From the NCBI GenBank assembly GCA_911728455.2, contig OU452222.1, positions 2,162,001 to 2,226,000 on the forward strand: DNA of 64,000 nucleotides, written 5' to 3'. Position 1 is the stretch's first letter; each line of letters opens with the position of its first letter. Of this stretch, positions 14,054 to 36,200 are shown piece by piece. The notes beneath the pieces were generated by a model that worked only from the letters and a program-made list of their open reading frames with translations, made no database searches and was not told the DNA's origin. The DNA is from Marthasterias glacialis (lineage: Eukaryota > Echinodermata > Asteroidea > Forcipulatida > Asteriidae). Position numbers and translations under genes: made by a program.

Positions 14054-14499
14054 TGACAAGTGACAGTGTCACAGCCGAGAAACAAAACGAGGAAATCAGC
14101 CAAACAGCTGAAAAGTTGCATGACTAAAATAAAGTCAAAGTTAAACAAAGTATTTGTGTCGGTATTCAAATTAAGTTAGGAGTTGTGGGTCAGCCATGGA
14201 GGCAGGAAAAGGAGCCAAAATGCAATGTGGATTTTTGTTGTTGTGTATTAACTATAAAGTATAAATGTTGTTTAGGCATGATAGGGGTGCTCGATGGGGG
14301 CGCCATTGCAAAGTTTTGTGAGATAAATTCAATTTCAACACCAAACTCTTGTCTTGTCAGAGGAGAGGAAAAAGACAACACAGATGACACAAAATCAAAT
14401 AATAACACAGTGAAGATATGATACAACGTATTACCTTGGATAAAAGAAGAAGAGTTAACATAACAGTAAATAAAAACAAAATACACTCACCTTTTTGAC

Positions 14500-14851
14500 A
14501 ACATAACCCAGCACAACATGCGTGACGTCGCTGTGTATCAACCCCCTCCTAGGTAATTCTTAACGAACGATCTGATTGGTCAGTATTTTTTCTATTAGGA
14601 CGAGTGTTTCAGTAAACCTGTTGTTAATTCGTTGATCTTTTTCATAGACTGGCTCTGCGAAACCTGACTTACAACTACGCCCAATATGTAGAAGTCAAGG
14701 AACAAGTTGTTTCACTGCAAAGATGGCGCTGTCCATGAACGACGTATGATGTAAACATCGGTAAATCGTTTTATCGTCTGATTTTCGTGAGATCGTTCTT
14801 TTCAACTGTTATAATTACTGTATCACACGGGAAACGTTGATTTGTATCACC
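14500..14851 (+). promoter_or_regulatory. SPG7: Probable SPG7 promoter / 5' UTR region
   Basis: The 350 bases before the SPG7 start codon contain a CRE-like TGACGTCGC near 14522, a reversed CCAAT box (ATTGG) near 14576, and CAAAGATGGCGCTGTCC near 14717-14733. The last resembles the YY1 motif (AAGATGGCGGC), common at vertebrate promoters of nuclear genes for mitochondrial proteins. No TATA box is obvious. The assignment rests on position and motif resemblance; the transcription start is unknown. Confidence 0.35.
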
Positions 14852-24713
<9,862 letters not shown>

Positions 24714-25234
24714 TCATTTGCATAAGTGGTTCATTTTTATTCATATGTTATTATGAAATGGGAGGGGCTTTGAGAGTGACACCTTATTTATATGCAAAAA
24801 TCACTCATTTAAAATTTACTTTCTGTATACTTACAAAATCCAGACAACCTTAAATCTCATTACAAAATTTATGTGTATTTATTTTGTTGAATTTGGAAAC
24901 GACACCATCCAAAGCTATCGCTGACGACATAACTGTATTGATATTAAGTTAGTACAGATTCCTATTATCCTGAGAAATATTTCAGTCTGAAAATGCTATC
25001 ATTTCTTGAAACTTTGTACGTTTAATGTGTCAAATCTGGTATAGACCATGTCAACCTGTGACATCACATGTTAACAAAAGAGCCACAGAGCCTGGACTTC
25101 CTACACAGCTCAACAGAAGAAAACATAAAATCTTATATTTTATGGAAATAGCATCGTACGATTTTTATCAACTTTTGATATGAAGAAGGGGGCACTTCTT
25201 AAAACTTATGAATTTATGTTGAAACTAGGACACA

Positions 25235-25345
25235 AAATGTGAAATTTCCAAATTTGACAGTGTAGTAACTCGCCTGCCAGAAAGGCCCTGGAATTTACAA
25301 GGTCACTCTTTTTGTAAACAAAGGTGTCACGGTCTATAGGCTGTT
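25235..25345. repeat. Inverted copy of a segment near 22940-23040
   Basis: The plus-strand GCCCTGGAATTTACAAGGTCACTC with TTTTTGTAAACAAAGGTG is the reverse complement of CACCTTTGCCTACAAAAAG and its neighbours in SPG7 intron 13. The pair defines another small interspersed repeat. Confidence 0.6.
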
Positions 25346-25652
25346 CCAGTCTTCTTTGTGTATGTTCACCCATGCATGCACACTTAACGTTTTGTCTACT
25401 TCTGGCTCCTAAGCTGAGATGTTTGTGTGGTAGCTTAACAAGAAATTTACTCATTTCATCATTCGAAGGAATTTCTTACGAAAAATTTTGATATTTATAG
25501 TGAGAACTTGAGTCTATGCAAAAATATGTGTCAGGCAAGTCGCTTACATTTAAAGTCGTTTTTTTTTCTGATAGTTATTTACAACCTCAAACAAAAAATC
25601 TTTCTCAACAAATGTGCTTTTAAAAATCACTAGAGCCAGTTTGTGTTATTAT

Positions 25653-26000
25653 TAAAGGCATTGCATACGTTTGGTAATGACTCTGAAAAACTTTTGGCAA
25701 TAAAAACTTACTTGGTAAGGAGTACAGTAACTTTGAATAGTATAATGCATTTTCAGAAACGTTTCACTTCGAAGTAGTGCAGTTATGGAAAAATATATCG
25801 CTTTTTATCCCCCAAAAACTTGAATCTGAGAAGCGTTATGGCCTTAATGCTTCTCAGAATGTGTATTCCAATGACGGATACTTCTTTTGCAAGAACGCAA
25901 CCGCTCCAGATTATTTGCGATATCTCAAAAACGCTGCCACCTTTTGAAATGAAATTTACACAGGTTACTTTTATGGTATACATGTATATCTACAATAATA
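25653..26000 (+). repeat. Abundant-type interspersed repeat (AAAGGCATTGCATACGTTTGG)
   Basis: It starts TAAAGGCATTGCATACG and ends CACAGGTTACTTTTATGG. Its order (TTGGTAATnACT, ACTTnnTTGGTAA.GAGTA, an internal CTGAGAAGCnTT... / AATGCTTCTCAG palindrome, CAAAAACGCTGCCACC) resembles a repeat I recall as very abundant in echinoderm genomes. The family name is not known to me. Confidence 0.55.
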
Positions 26001-26534
26001 TAGGATTAAGGCATATAACTTATAAATTACGGTATATAACATTTACGAAGAGAATAACTGCTCTATGATTGACTATACAGAGCTTTTAAGGTTTGCAATT
26101 TCTCACAGTAATTTCTCGACTGAGATTTCAATTGGTTCAATTTGTGTGAATGGTCTTTTTTAAGCAGTTGAAATGAATGTACTCTTCCGAAACCAATCAT
26201 GCTCTATTTGTTTGAAGAGTTCAAGTGACTGAAACTGAAAGTTCAATTGATTTGTAGCAGTAACATTATTCCCTTCATCCCAAGGCACTTATGGAGTTCT
26301 GAGGGATTGTATTTCCTGTATTAAGGATGTATCCAAATTAGTGGCTGTGGCTGCGACTGTTGCTAAGGGTGTTGCTAAGAATGTCCTATACTTCAATGCA
26401 TGTGATGCGGCCATCCAGCCGTAGCCATAGCCGTAGCTGCCAATTCAGACACAGCCTGATATTTGTCACATTGTCATGTTCCAAGTGTACAGTAGATATC
26501 ATCCAACAGGTTCCCATTATACAAAAAAGGGCGC

Positions 26535-26701
26535 CAGCTATTTTTCCTTCCAGCAGTCGATTTCACAAAGAGCTAAGATTGATCTTGACTGTGAATCACT
26601 CTTAATTGCTAAGCAAAGTGTGATGTCACAATACAAATCACTATGGTAATACTGACAACTCATCTTAAGATGAATCCAAGTGTTTTGTGAAATCGAGCCC
26701 A
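26535..26701. mobile_element. TCGATTTCACAAA inverted-repeat element
   Basis: Arms GTCGATTTCACAAAGAGC and, inverted, GGGCTCGATTTCACAAAACA, with TAAGA at the inner edges of both. About 167 bp. Sister of the GGGCCCAATTTCA elements. Confidence 0.7.
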
Positions 26702-26710
26702 GGTCTCAAG

Positions 26711-27061
26711 CAGTGGCGTAACTAAGGGGGGTGGCACGTGCCCCCCAAATGATGTCCGTGCCCCCCCCCCCCCCGATGCCCCCCCATCTGAAATCTTCTG
26801 AGATTAAAAATTAGCAGAATAAAAGGTTACATGTTACGAGCTTTTATGCAGTAATTTTAATAGTTTTAAAACTATTTTTTATTATTTACATGCAGAATGC
26901 ATTTTGTTTTACCTCAACATGTCAGAAGAGTGCTGAAAGGGGGCTTGTTTAGGAATTACAAACGGAAAGTATAGTTTCAATTTACCAAAAGTGCCCCCCT
27001 AGGAAAAACGGTGTCCCCCCCCCCTTGTGCCCCCTAAAATTTTACCCTAGTTACGGCACTG
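26711..27061 (+). mobile_element. Non-autonomous hAT element with exact 8-bp target duplication
   Basis: Ends CAGTGGCGTAACTAAGG and CCCTAGTTACGGCACTG are inverted repeats. The flanks are GTCTCAAG on both sides (26703-26710 and 27062-27069), an exact 8-bp duplication as hAT transposons make. The interior has C homopolymers near each end and no open frame of note. The 8-bp duplication and CAGNG ends make the class assignment firm. Confidence 0.9.
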
Positions 27062-28689
27062 GTCTCAAGCCATGTCTGAATTTGCGCCTACGGCTTGATC
27101 GCCACATCATCATGCATTGAAGTATGGGACATCCTTAGCAACAGTCCCAGCGGCAGTAATAGCCGCTAATTCAGATACTGTCACTCTTTGATTACATTGA
27201 TTTGAAATTGATATAAACAAGATGATTGCCTATAATACAGAATTCAGGTTGATCATCAGATTTAATCAAAATGTATATTTTGTAAATAAATTAAGTGCAA
27301 ATAAAGTTTTTGAAAAGAAATAGCTTTTGTTTCTCAGTCTTGTGTAACCTCTTATTAACAAATGCATTTCAAAGTATGTATGAAGTAACACCATAGTATT
27401 TTTTTCTTCAAATTTTGGTGGCAATGTCTCTCTAAAAATTTTGCTTTGTCATCTTAGTCAAAATAGATGGTTTGTCGATGGCAGAAATGTTGAACCCATT
27501 TAATCATTTCAAATAAATATGAGTATGCTTGTTCTGATGTCTGCATAATGTTTTCAGTAATCTACAGCTGGTTGCACACTAGAAGTTATGACGATGAAAT
27601 AATCTAAAAATAGATAGGGCCTACGCTGTAACAAAAAAAAATCCAGTTTGAAACGGCTGGAGTGAAGCCTACGTATTGTGCCCATATAAAGGGTTACGAA
27701 CTTATGCAAATTAGTTAACAAAACTACTTCCGGGTCAACTTGCTTGGATTGCATGACCTCTGTCAACAACATGAAACACGGTTTCGGAAAATTTGTAATT
27801 GGATCTTGGAAATTGGGCGTAAATGGTGGCTTTATCAGCGTGGATGGACAAGACCTAAACATTTGAACTGAGTTTGGAGACATTAAGAGATCTATGTGAA
27901 GAAGCTAAGGTATGTGATGTTCAGATAAAGTGAGTTATTTTCTTTATTTTACAGCTGGCTGAAAATCGTCGCGTGGGTGGTTGATGTAGTGCACTTTTGT
28001 ATGGTATGTGTGTGTGTACATTACATGGTGTCTGTACAGCACAGTACGGCCCGGATCACGGGATGGATATTCATAACGTGTGTATGAATCTTGTTTTGTT
28101 TATACTTTTATAGTGTAAAAATATCACTAAATTTTACACAACATGAGCTCACATATGGAAGTATACAATTTTGAAGCTGATGGTTGTATTTGGACAGTCT
28201 CTTTGTTGGAAAAGGGTGAATACATTTTTATCTTTCAAGTTTAACTTCTCCAGTTGGAGTGGTGTAGTGTGGTACTGCTTGTGGTAGGTAGCAGAGTAGT
28301 ACGTGTCACTCCTGGACACAGTCACCGAGTCAGTGTTAGGTTAGTGAGATAGTATTTTACTAAATTAGTCATTTCAAAAGTGGGCACAACATTGGTAAGG
28401 TTTTTTAAAAAAAGGTTCACAGATTTGCCATGACTTAACTAGGCAGGTTAGAAAATGCACGAGGGCGCCCTTTTTGTGAGATGGTAGTTTAAGAGTAGAT
28501 TTTAGATTAAAGGAAACTGTGAAGTAAATTTAAACTAAGGCTTCAAGTTGTATAAAGTAAATCTTGGCGGAAAACTTCCCCTGTATTAATGAAACTAATA
28601 TTTTTGCTCGAAGTTGTAATGCTACGTAGTTTTTTCACAAAATGAGTAAAACAAGTAGAAATTGACCATGAAAAGGTTTGAAATTGAGG

Positions 28690-29020
28690 AGTGGTTTTTG
28701 TGTAATCTCCGATATCCAGACCTTAGTCCTTTTGTTCCAAGAAGAGGATTACGAGACATCGAGATGCTTCCACCATTGTTTATTCATTGTATTTCAGCGC
28801 AATGGAGGTAAAGTCAGAGCATGGAGGTAGCCTCCATGGTCAGAGTAAACCGGGAATCCAGCAATGGTTCCAGGTTTAGTACCACTCCTATGCCATGGGC
28901 AACGGCCGATTTTTTCCAATTCACAGTGCATGAATTTGACATTTTCTCAGTCAAGGAAAAAAACCAGACGATCCAGTAAAGAGAATCTTTGTTCTCTTGG
29001 CATTGCCAAGTAAGAGGATA
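28690..29020 (+). repeat. Interspersed repeat, 'TTTGTTCCAAGAAGAGG' family
   Basis: GTGTAATCTCCGATATCC, CTTTTGTTCCAAGAAGAGG, TTCATTGTATTTCAGCG.AATGG and AGAGAATCTTTGTTCTCTTGG appear in the same order as at 30748-31020 and, reversed, at 39237-39640. Confidence 0.7.
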
Positions 29021-30639
29021 CTAGGAGCGAAAATTTCCACGAAAATGTCTTGACATTTTTCATGGATTGGTAGCAATGACTTTTCACCTTTTTGACTTGC
29101 AACTGTCCCAACTTGATTATGGTCAAATCAGCATTCTGCCTTAAAATTGGTCCGCTTGCCAAATGCTAGATAAAACCTGAGGATTCCCTCCAGCTGTCTA
29201 TTCCAGTGTTGAAAAGCATCCCCACTTAATATGAAATATGGACAAGTGAAAAGGCTGACAGACTTAGTGAAACAACAAGCTAACTGGTCCGGCCGGCCGG
29301 CAAGTCACCATGGTCACTGAATAAGTTAAGGTCGAACCCTGGTCAAGTTGAGATCTAGCTAGACTGGTCCCCTGTCTTTAAATCCACAAGGACAAAGACA
29401 GGCACTGGTCTTGTAAACCCAGTGGTTTCATTGGTACGCAGCGATGTGTAACTACGGAGACTTACAGCGAATTAACGTTACACGAGTGTGTGTTTAGTGT
29501 AGCGTGTTCATACACCGTAATGCAGCATTATGGCATGCAAGGTCAAAGGTCCATCTGGTAGGAACGAGGAGGATCCAAAGGCCGGTTTCTGGCGTTGTTC
29601 ACGATCTAGGATCTAGCCTAAAAAAAAGACGATTAATTTTCTCAAATTCACTTTCTAGGTGAGCTAGGGCTTTGGGCAGAAATTCTGAGCTAACCCTGTA
29701 ACAGGGCCATGAGAAATTTCAGCCATTTTGTCTGATTTCAGACCGTTTTTTTTGTTTGTCTGCATGGTGAAAAAAATAGCTGTTATGTTATTTTCTTCAG
29801 ATTTAAATACAAGTACATTGTAAGTCATTCTCTTTGATGTTCTGAGCTGAGGATACTGTGCCCCTAAGCTCCTTGAAATCTACAACCCCAGGGATTACTA
29901 AAAGGTGGAGTACCCCCTCCTATCATCATCCTACAATTTGCATTCTAGTTTCAGACCTTTGTACACATGTATCACCCCTGATTCTCAGCTCTGCTGTAAA
30001 TGGAGATGGATGATCTTAAAGTGAAGAATGACATTTGCCTGTCCCAACCTGCTTTCTTCCCCATTGCCCGGTGCATTCATAACACAGGAAGTCCTTGATT
30101 TTTTATTTATTTATTTTTTTTTGTTGGGTGGGGGGGGGCTTACATTCAAAGCTTTTTGTTACAGTGGAGGAGAAAGATGTACAGTTTGATCTCTTGGGAA
30201 ATGGCTTACAACATGCATGTCGTGGTCATTGACCGTCAGTCTTAATATTTGCACAAATTCATCAAAGTTGGATTCAGAATGCTAAAGTTTTTTTTTAATG
30301 TAATGTCATTCAACCCATACAATAACTTTGATTTATTTGCTTTTGACTTGTTTTGAAGCATATTATATTTGTGTACACACGTAGAGTGTGTGTCTGAACA
30401 ATTAACATATTTCACACTTTTGGAGTTACATGTAAATAAATTTTTTTAAACTTTGTAAAAAAAATGTATAATTTGTACAGTATTATGAGTTAAAGAAGTA
30501 GAAATTGCTTTGATAAATTGCATTTGTACAAGATTTTTGTCGGAATGAACTTGGTTTTTTTTTTAATGGGTGCTGTAAAACACACCAATGTCTAAAATCG
30601 GAATACCGGAACAAAGTTGGGCCTGGACATTTTCTTTCA

Positions 30640-31085
30640 GAGCGTGCATAGAGTATGCACCCACTGTGCAATGCTTCATTTCACCCACACTAAGAGGACA
30701 GATGGTATTAAATATTTTGCAATTTTTTGCCCATTATGTGGGGTTAATGTGTAATCCCCGAATCCAAACCTTTGTCCTTTTGTTCCAAGAAGAGGATTAC
30801 GAGAGACTTCCATTATTCATTGTATTTTGGTTCAATGGAGGTAAGTCCCACTGAACTGGGGATCCAGCCTTTGCTCTGGATTTACAGTAGATTATGAATC
30901 CTCAGCTGTAGCTCACGGCGGAGGCAATTCATGGTGCGTGAATTTGATGTTTTCTCCATAAAGAGAACAAGAAACAGGTGCTTGAAAGAGAATCTTTGTT
31001 CTCTTGGCTTTGTCAAGTCAAGGTTTGTTTGTGCCAGCGGTTCTCTCAAAGGAAAGTGATTCTGGCAATTCCGAGAAAATAATCA
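30640..31085 (+). repeat. Interspersed repeat, 'TTTGTTCCAAGAAGAGG' family, longer copy
   Basis: Begins in TTTCACCCACACTAAGAGG and ends near GGTTCTCTCAAAGGAAAGTG. It matches 39237-39745 end for end in the opposite orientation, giving a family length of about 450-500 bp. No open frame is conserved between copies. Confidence 0.7.
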
Positions 31086-31316
31086 GGTCAGGCTGGGCAG
31101 GAAGAAAGGGAAGATTCCCTGTGGCAACTGGTTAAGATTAAAAATTAATTGAGAACAGACACTGCCATGCCTTCCTTGAAACTCTTCATGATGCTATGAA
31201 CTATAGTTGAGAAATGAATACACGTACATATGTAGGTGTAATAAAACTTATATTGTATGACTTCTCTTATGAAACATGGTTAATAGAAAAATCCATAAAA
31301 ATTTGTAATGACAGGC

Positions 31317-31680
31317 CAGTGGCGAATTTAGGGTGGGTGAAGCAGACCCTCCCCCCCCCCCCCCCCCCCACTTCTTATTTTCGCAGACTGAAAAAAAAAA
31401 GGCAAATAAATCAAATTTCTAATTTTTAAATGGGTGGTAAAAAATAATTTGTAAATTGCTTCTGAAATTTTCTATAGATTGCACTAGAGAGCATCTAATG
31501 TTTAAAAAAATTTCCTGGGGCCCGTATCAAGGCCCCGGACCCAACGCCATGATCAACTGATCTTGAATCAACTGCTGGATTGCTAAAAATTTTCAACTTG
31601 GAAATTAGCCATCAAAGTTCGCACCCCCCCCCCCCCCCCCCCCTCTGTCTGAAAATCCTGTATCCGCCCCCGAGTCCTGC
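31317..31680 (+). mobile_element. Probable hAT-type element with C-homopolymer core
   Basis: Starts CAGTGGCGAATTTAGGG, resembling the element at 26711, and contains two long C runs (near 31350 and 31623) and CCTGTATCCGCCCCCGAG near the right end, roughly inverse to the start. No target duplication was found, so the right boundary is uncertain. Confidence 0.45.
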
Positions 31681-32924
31681 CATTAAATCTTTTTCAAAAT
31701 CCATCACCAGGACTTGATCTTAACCGAGGACACCGAGGCCATTGGCCTCATGCCCTGTCGAGTTGGCCAGCATACCCTTCAGGAAAAATTGCACTGTCAC
31801 TACCAACTTGGCCAGCATGCCCTTGTACAATTTCTCTAGTTTGGCTAGCAAAGGCCTGCCCCTGTTTTTCTTAAGATCGAGGCCTGCATCACGTACAGAA
31901 GCTAAACCCGGCCATATGTGTGTAGTGTTTGGAACTTTCACTTTCAGTAGAATGTTTTCAGAGAAAAATACTGGAATAGTTTGAGGGCAAATCCATTTTG
32001 TGCAGGGGGAATAATTTGTTCAGTCTCTCATGGGAAAAAAAAGGTGAGTACTGCACATATGTAGTACACAATGCTTATTCACGAAAACTAAATTTAACGT
32101 CATTTCGCTTTATAATTTATTAACATTGAATGTTTACCGAGTTAGTAGTAAGTCTGGTATTTATGATTCAAACCCACTGCTAAACTGCTTCTGGCACTTT
32201 TCAATACTATACAAAAGTGCTTTATAAAAGTCCGTTATTGTTTACGTATTGTTACCAACCAACTGCTTTGTGAGCACTTTTTGATCCCTTGCTATACAAA
32301 TACAAATGTACGTGTACATTTCTACGATACAATAAAGGTGAACACCCGGATAAAGTAGGGTATGGATATGTTCTTGCCAATACTGTCAATGCTCTTGTGT
32401 ATTGCCGGTCAAATATTGGATTTCTCTTACACTCGTTCGGATCAAGCTTCACTGTATTTAGAGATTTCTACCTGCAGTACACGCCGAGCACAATGAGCAT
32501 CGTGCGTAATTTTGTTAGATTGGGCATGATAACTTGCAATATATTCTACACAATGCGATTGCTATTTTAACTAAAAATAGATCCGTGACGGGCAAACATG
32601 TTTGTCCGATAGTTTCTCGACAGATACAAGTGCCCCTTTGTGAACAACTGACTGCATTAATCAGGTACTTTGCAATTGCAACAAGCAATTTAAAAACCGA
32701 GCCAGAAGATTAACTCTGAGGCCAGCTAACCTTAGGTAAATCTTTGCTTTGATGAAGGAGCCTATTAAAAGACAGTTCCTCTTACAGTCTTTACATTTTT
32801 CCCCCGTGTTCCTCAGAGGGCGGTCGCAACATGTGAGCTGTCAGGAGCAACTGAGTATGGCAACAGTAAGGGACTCGTGTGAGTAGAGTTACCGTACATC
32901 GTCGATTGCTTGGATACGACCTCA

Positions 32925-33275
32925 ATGCCAATCATGAAGTCTGACGGATCGGGAGACGGCCGGAGCCGCTCCCACTTCCACCGGAGCTTCCCAAACAGTT
33001 ACCACGCCCACATGGAGGACGTCAAAACTCAGAGTGAGGACTGCCTTATGGCTATGAACGCGCTCTGCCGGTCAAGCACGCTTCTTGCCGAGACGTTTGT
33101 CACCCTCTTCCAAGACACGCCGTTCGTGGAGCTTGCTTTGAGGGTCAAACAAGTGTCCCAAGACCTCGCAGCCAGGACTCTTAATGCTAGTGAACACATT
33201 CAAGAGGATGGTATCGCCATGGTAACAAGACTGATTGGGCGTGGCTCAAAGGAGAAATCAGATGAGGGAGTTCAG
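32925..33275 (+). CDS. Unknown gene, exon 1
   Basis: 117 codons: a Ser/Gly/Arg-rich start (SDGSGDGRSRSHFHRSF) and then a long amphipathic helical stretch. The donor CAG|GTAGGA lies 64 bases before a transposon insertion at 33340. Confidence 0.85.
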
Positions 33276-36200
33276 GTAGGATTTTTCCGTAAAGAAGTTA
33301 CCCTTTTCAATGGTGTTGCTATGGTAACTTGCTTGATTGCAGGGTTCTCCCCAGGTTTTTTCAAAACTGGGGAGGGGGGGCATTCTGGACCCAAGTTTTG
33401 AAAGTGTGGCCAAAGCACGCTGAATTGGTAGCAGGTCCTTGGAATGTTTTTATTTAATGTTTATGTTTAGTTTGAAAAGCTCTAATGTGCAATCTGGAGC
33501 ATTAAAAATGGCTTTTATGTTAGGATTGTTTGTAAATTTGGTATTAAAATCGGCCATAATTTTTGCGTATCGGCCCGTAATTCGTGAGTATCGGCCGTTA
33601 CGCTAGCTTGTGCATCTAGGAAGAACCCTGGATTGTTTGTGGAAAAAAGTAATGTATTTTTAATTGAGATGGTTACATCAGGGTTTTTCCCTTAATTTTT
33701 TTTTTTTTTTTTTAACTTGCCGGCCAGACAATTTAAGCAGACTTTTAAATAGTCTGCAAGCTGTTTTACTAGTTCCCAAGTATTGCAAAAGTTTTTCAAA
33801 CAAAGCACTCTATTTTTTATCAAAGTGCTTCTGAAAGACTAAATTAAAGAAAAGTGGAATAATAAGATCACTTGCAAACATGCCATAATGGTCCAATCAA
33901 GGTTTTTTGTTTTTCTTCCAACATGGGTAGTGTCCAAATTGATGGCTGTGGCTGCCATGCTGCGGCTGTTTGCTGAGGTTGTTGCTGTGCTTCAAATGCA
34001 TGTCAATTTGGCTATCAAGCTGTCAGCCGTAGACGCCAATTCAAACTACCTAGCTGGTGCAAAATTATCCCATTGTAAAACCACGTGGTAAAACCCACAG
34101 CACAGACAACAACAACAACAAATCAACAAAAAAAGCACATCTTCATTGTATGTACAGTACAATGCAAAGAAATTGTCTGTTTGTGTGAACCTCATGATCC
34201 ACACAATTTCTACAGTTCTTCACAACTTTATTTTGCAAAATGTTGACTGACCCGGCAGACTACATACATTTACAAAGGAAAAGGGGTCCCCCTGTTTTCA
34301 TTCACATTTTGCGAGCGGCCGACCACTTACACGTGTAGGTCAAACTCCGAATATTACAGAAAATGAGAGGTTGTTCACCTGCGATTTAATATGGAAATTG
34401 GAAATACCGTCATAAATAATTGATCGATGATGCTGCAGGATTAATCTTTACACAACTTATTAAGCCAATATGTGCAGACTGAAAGTCATTTTCATGCTTA
34501 AACATTATGAAAACTTGGGAGCACAGAGGTTGTCGTCAATAATCACGGAAGTTGATTTCATGTGGCATAAATTTGACCACAGATGGTATTTATTTAAGAT
34601 TGGTTTTGAGAGTATTTTTAAATGTCCACAATTTTTCTTTTTTTTCAAAATAGACTCATCTTTTTTGTTTTGTGTTCCTGTACAAAAAAATAAAGCAATA
34701 AATAACAATTTGCAAAAAAATTGTTAATGGCCACACATTCCGACCCTAGCAGAGTCTTTTCCAAAGGCTATAAAAAATGAAGTTTTTGCATTAACCCTAA
34801 ATAAGTAGGACCATTTGCTCACACGCAGCCCAAGTCCTACAATATCCTTCAGTCTGAGAGGGTAAAAAAACCATAAAGCCCAAACCCTTCTAAATCCTTG
34901 TATATATTTTATCCTCATGGCATATGACCCAATACCTTCAAAATCCTTTCAACCCTTGATAATCTGTTAGTTTAGCCAAATTGCATATATGACCCAATTC
35001 CTACGATATCACATTTTAGCAAAATCACATGATCCTAATCCTCTGAAATCCATCTTCATCAAATACAGCCTATTAGCCTAATTCCTACTTAATCCTTCCA
35101 CAGCAGAAGCACACTATGACCCAAATCCTTCTGGATCCTTCTCTGCTGTACGGTGGCCTAACACCCCATATCCATCAAAATCCTTCCATTTGGGGAAAAG
35201 GAAATTGAAGGATTTGGTTTGGTTAGGGTTAATGAGTTGTATCCAGTTATTATTATTATTTATTCGGCCGATGTCAAAAATAACAACATACAAGTAGTAC
35301 AAAGGAAAATTAAATTTAACAAAACGGCTAACTAAAATACAAGGTACATGTACATGTTACAAAAACAGGAAGGGGTTAGACAAAGGGGTACTGGACAGGT
35401 AAGGCTTGGAAGGGTTGGGAAGGAAGGAGGGGGACATGGACAGGACTCTGGGAGGGGAACAATCCATTCTAAGACGGCCAGGATAAGCAAAAATGTACAA
35501 CTACACTATAACTCGAAAGCCTGCTTATCCAATCAAAGAATAGAGTATAAATATTAACTATAACAAATAAAAAACTTCTATATAAACAATAAAATTAATT
35601 TTACTCTGAATAAAGCCAATAAAAATTTGAAACACTGTATTAAAAACTTGATAGATATAAAGAGCTGCAGATAACCTGGACCTTAAAACAAGCAAATAAT
35701 AAATAAATAAATAAATAAATAAATAGGTAAATAAATAAGTATATAAATAAGTAAATAAATGTTTGATCTCAAATCAATTAAAACAAGTTGTGTATTGGCA
35801 CGCATACTGATCGGTTCTTTGAAAGTGCTGGCCTCGTGTGTCTGGAGTAGGTAGTCTCGAGGGTATATGAGCATGTTAATCAAAAGTATTGATACAGAAG
35901 TACACTCTCCGCAAGATTCTCAGAAGACATGTGATAATTTCACACGTGTATGCATGCTGAAGGAATCGAGACGAGAACACAATTGCCCGCATCGGCACGC
36001 ATGAATACTGTCACCTGCCAGAAACACGTGTACATCTATAGTCGTACATGGCAACAAAATTACACAACACCGTAGTCAATTCCAAGTTCGAGCCAAAAAA
36101 AAAAAAAGAAGAAAATGCTCACGTTTTTTGGGGATTCACAGAACTGCATGTGACTGAAGACGGTGTGGGTGTCTTTTGGGAAAAACAAATTAGCATTTGG

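Larger units (their letters stand above)
1..14499. other. Non-coding 5' region with scattered repeats
   Basis: No exon chain could be supported here. Open frames are short, mostly lack an ATG, and show no recognisable domain. The stretch holds copies of a dispersed 'GGCCTGATACTTCA' repeat (1600-1870, 3080-3270, 8170-8325), an inverted-repeat transposon copy (2319-2651), a local direct duplication (2677-3125), a GTACAT microsatellite (about 2140-2173), an AT run near 10910, an inverted repeat near 12791-12893 and a small hairpin at 14031-14053. A distant promoter or the intron of a gene outside the window cannot be excluded. Confidence 0.6.
24714..32924. other. SPG7 to unknown-gene intergenic region
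   Basis: No exon could be supported. The first few hundred bases are probably SPG7 3' UTR, but no single polyadenylation site stands out. The rest holds repeats: a reversed copy of an SPG7 intron 13 segment (about 25235-25345), a long interspersed repeat (25653-26000), inverted-repeat elements (26535-26701 and neighbours), a hAT-type element (26711-27061), two copies of a 'TTTGTTCCAAGAAGAGG' repeat (28690-29020, 30640-31085) and C-homopolymer-bearing DNA at 31317-31680. Confidence 0.6.

Noticed and set aside
14190-14486. 98-codon minus-strand frame in the SPG7 upstream region
   Set aside because: No recognised domain and overlaps an equally long plus-strand frame; probably chance.
35223-35234. 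Telomeric TTAGGG repeat
   Set aside because: Only one unit, and it belongs to the inverted terminal repeat of the surrounding element.
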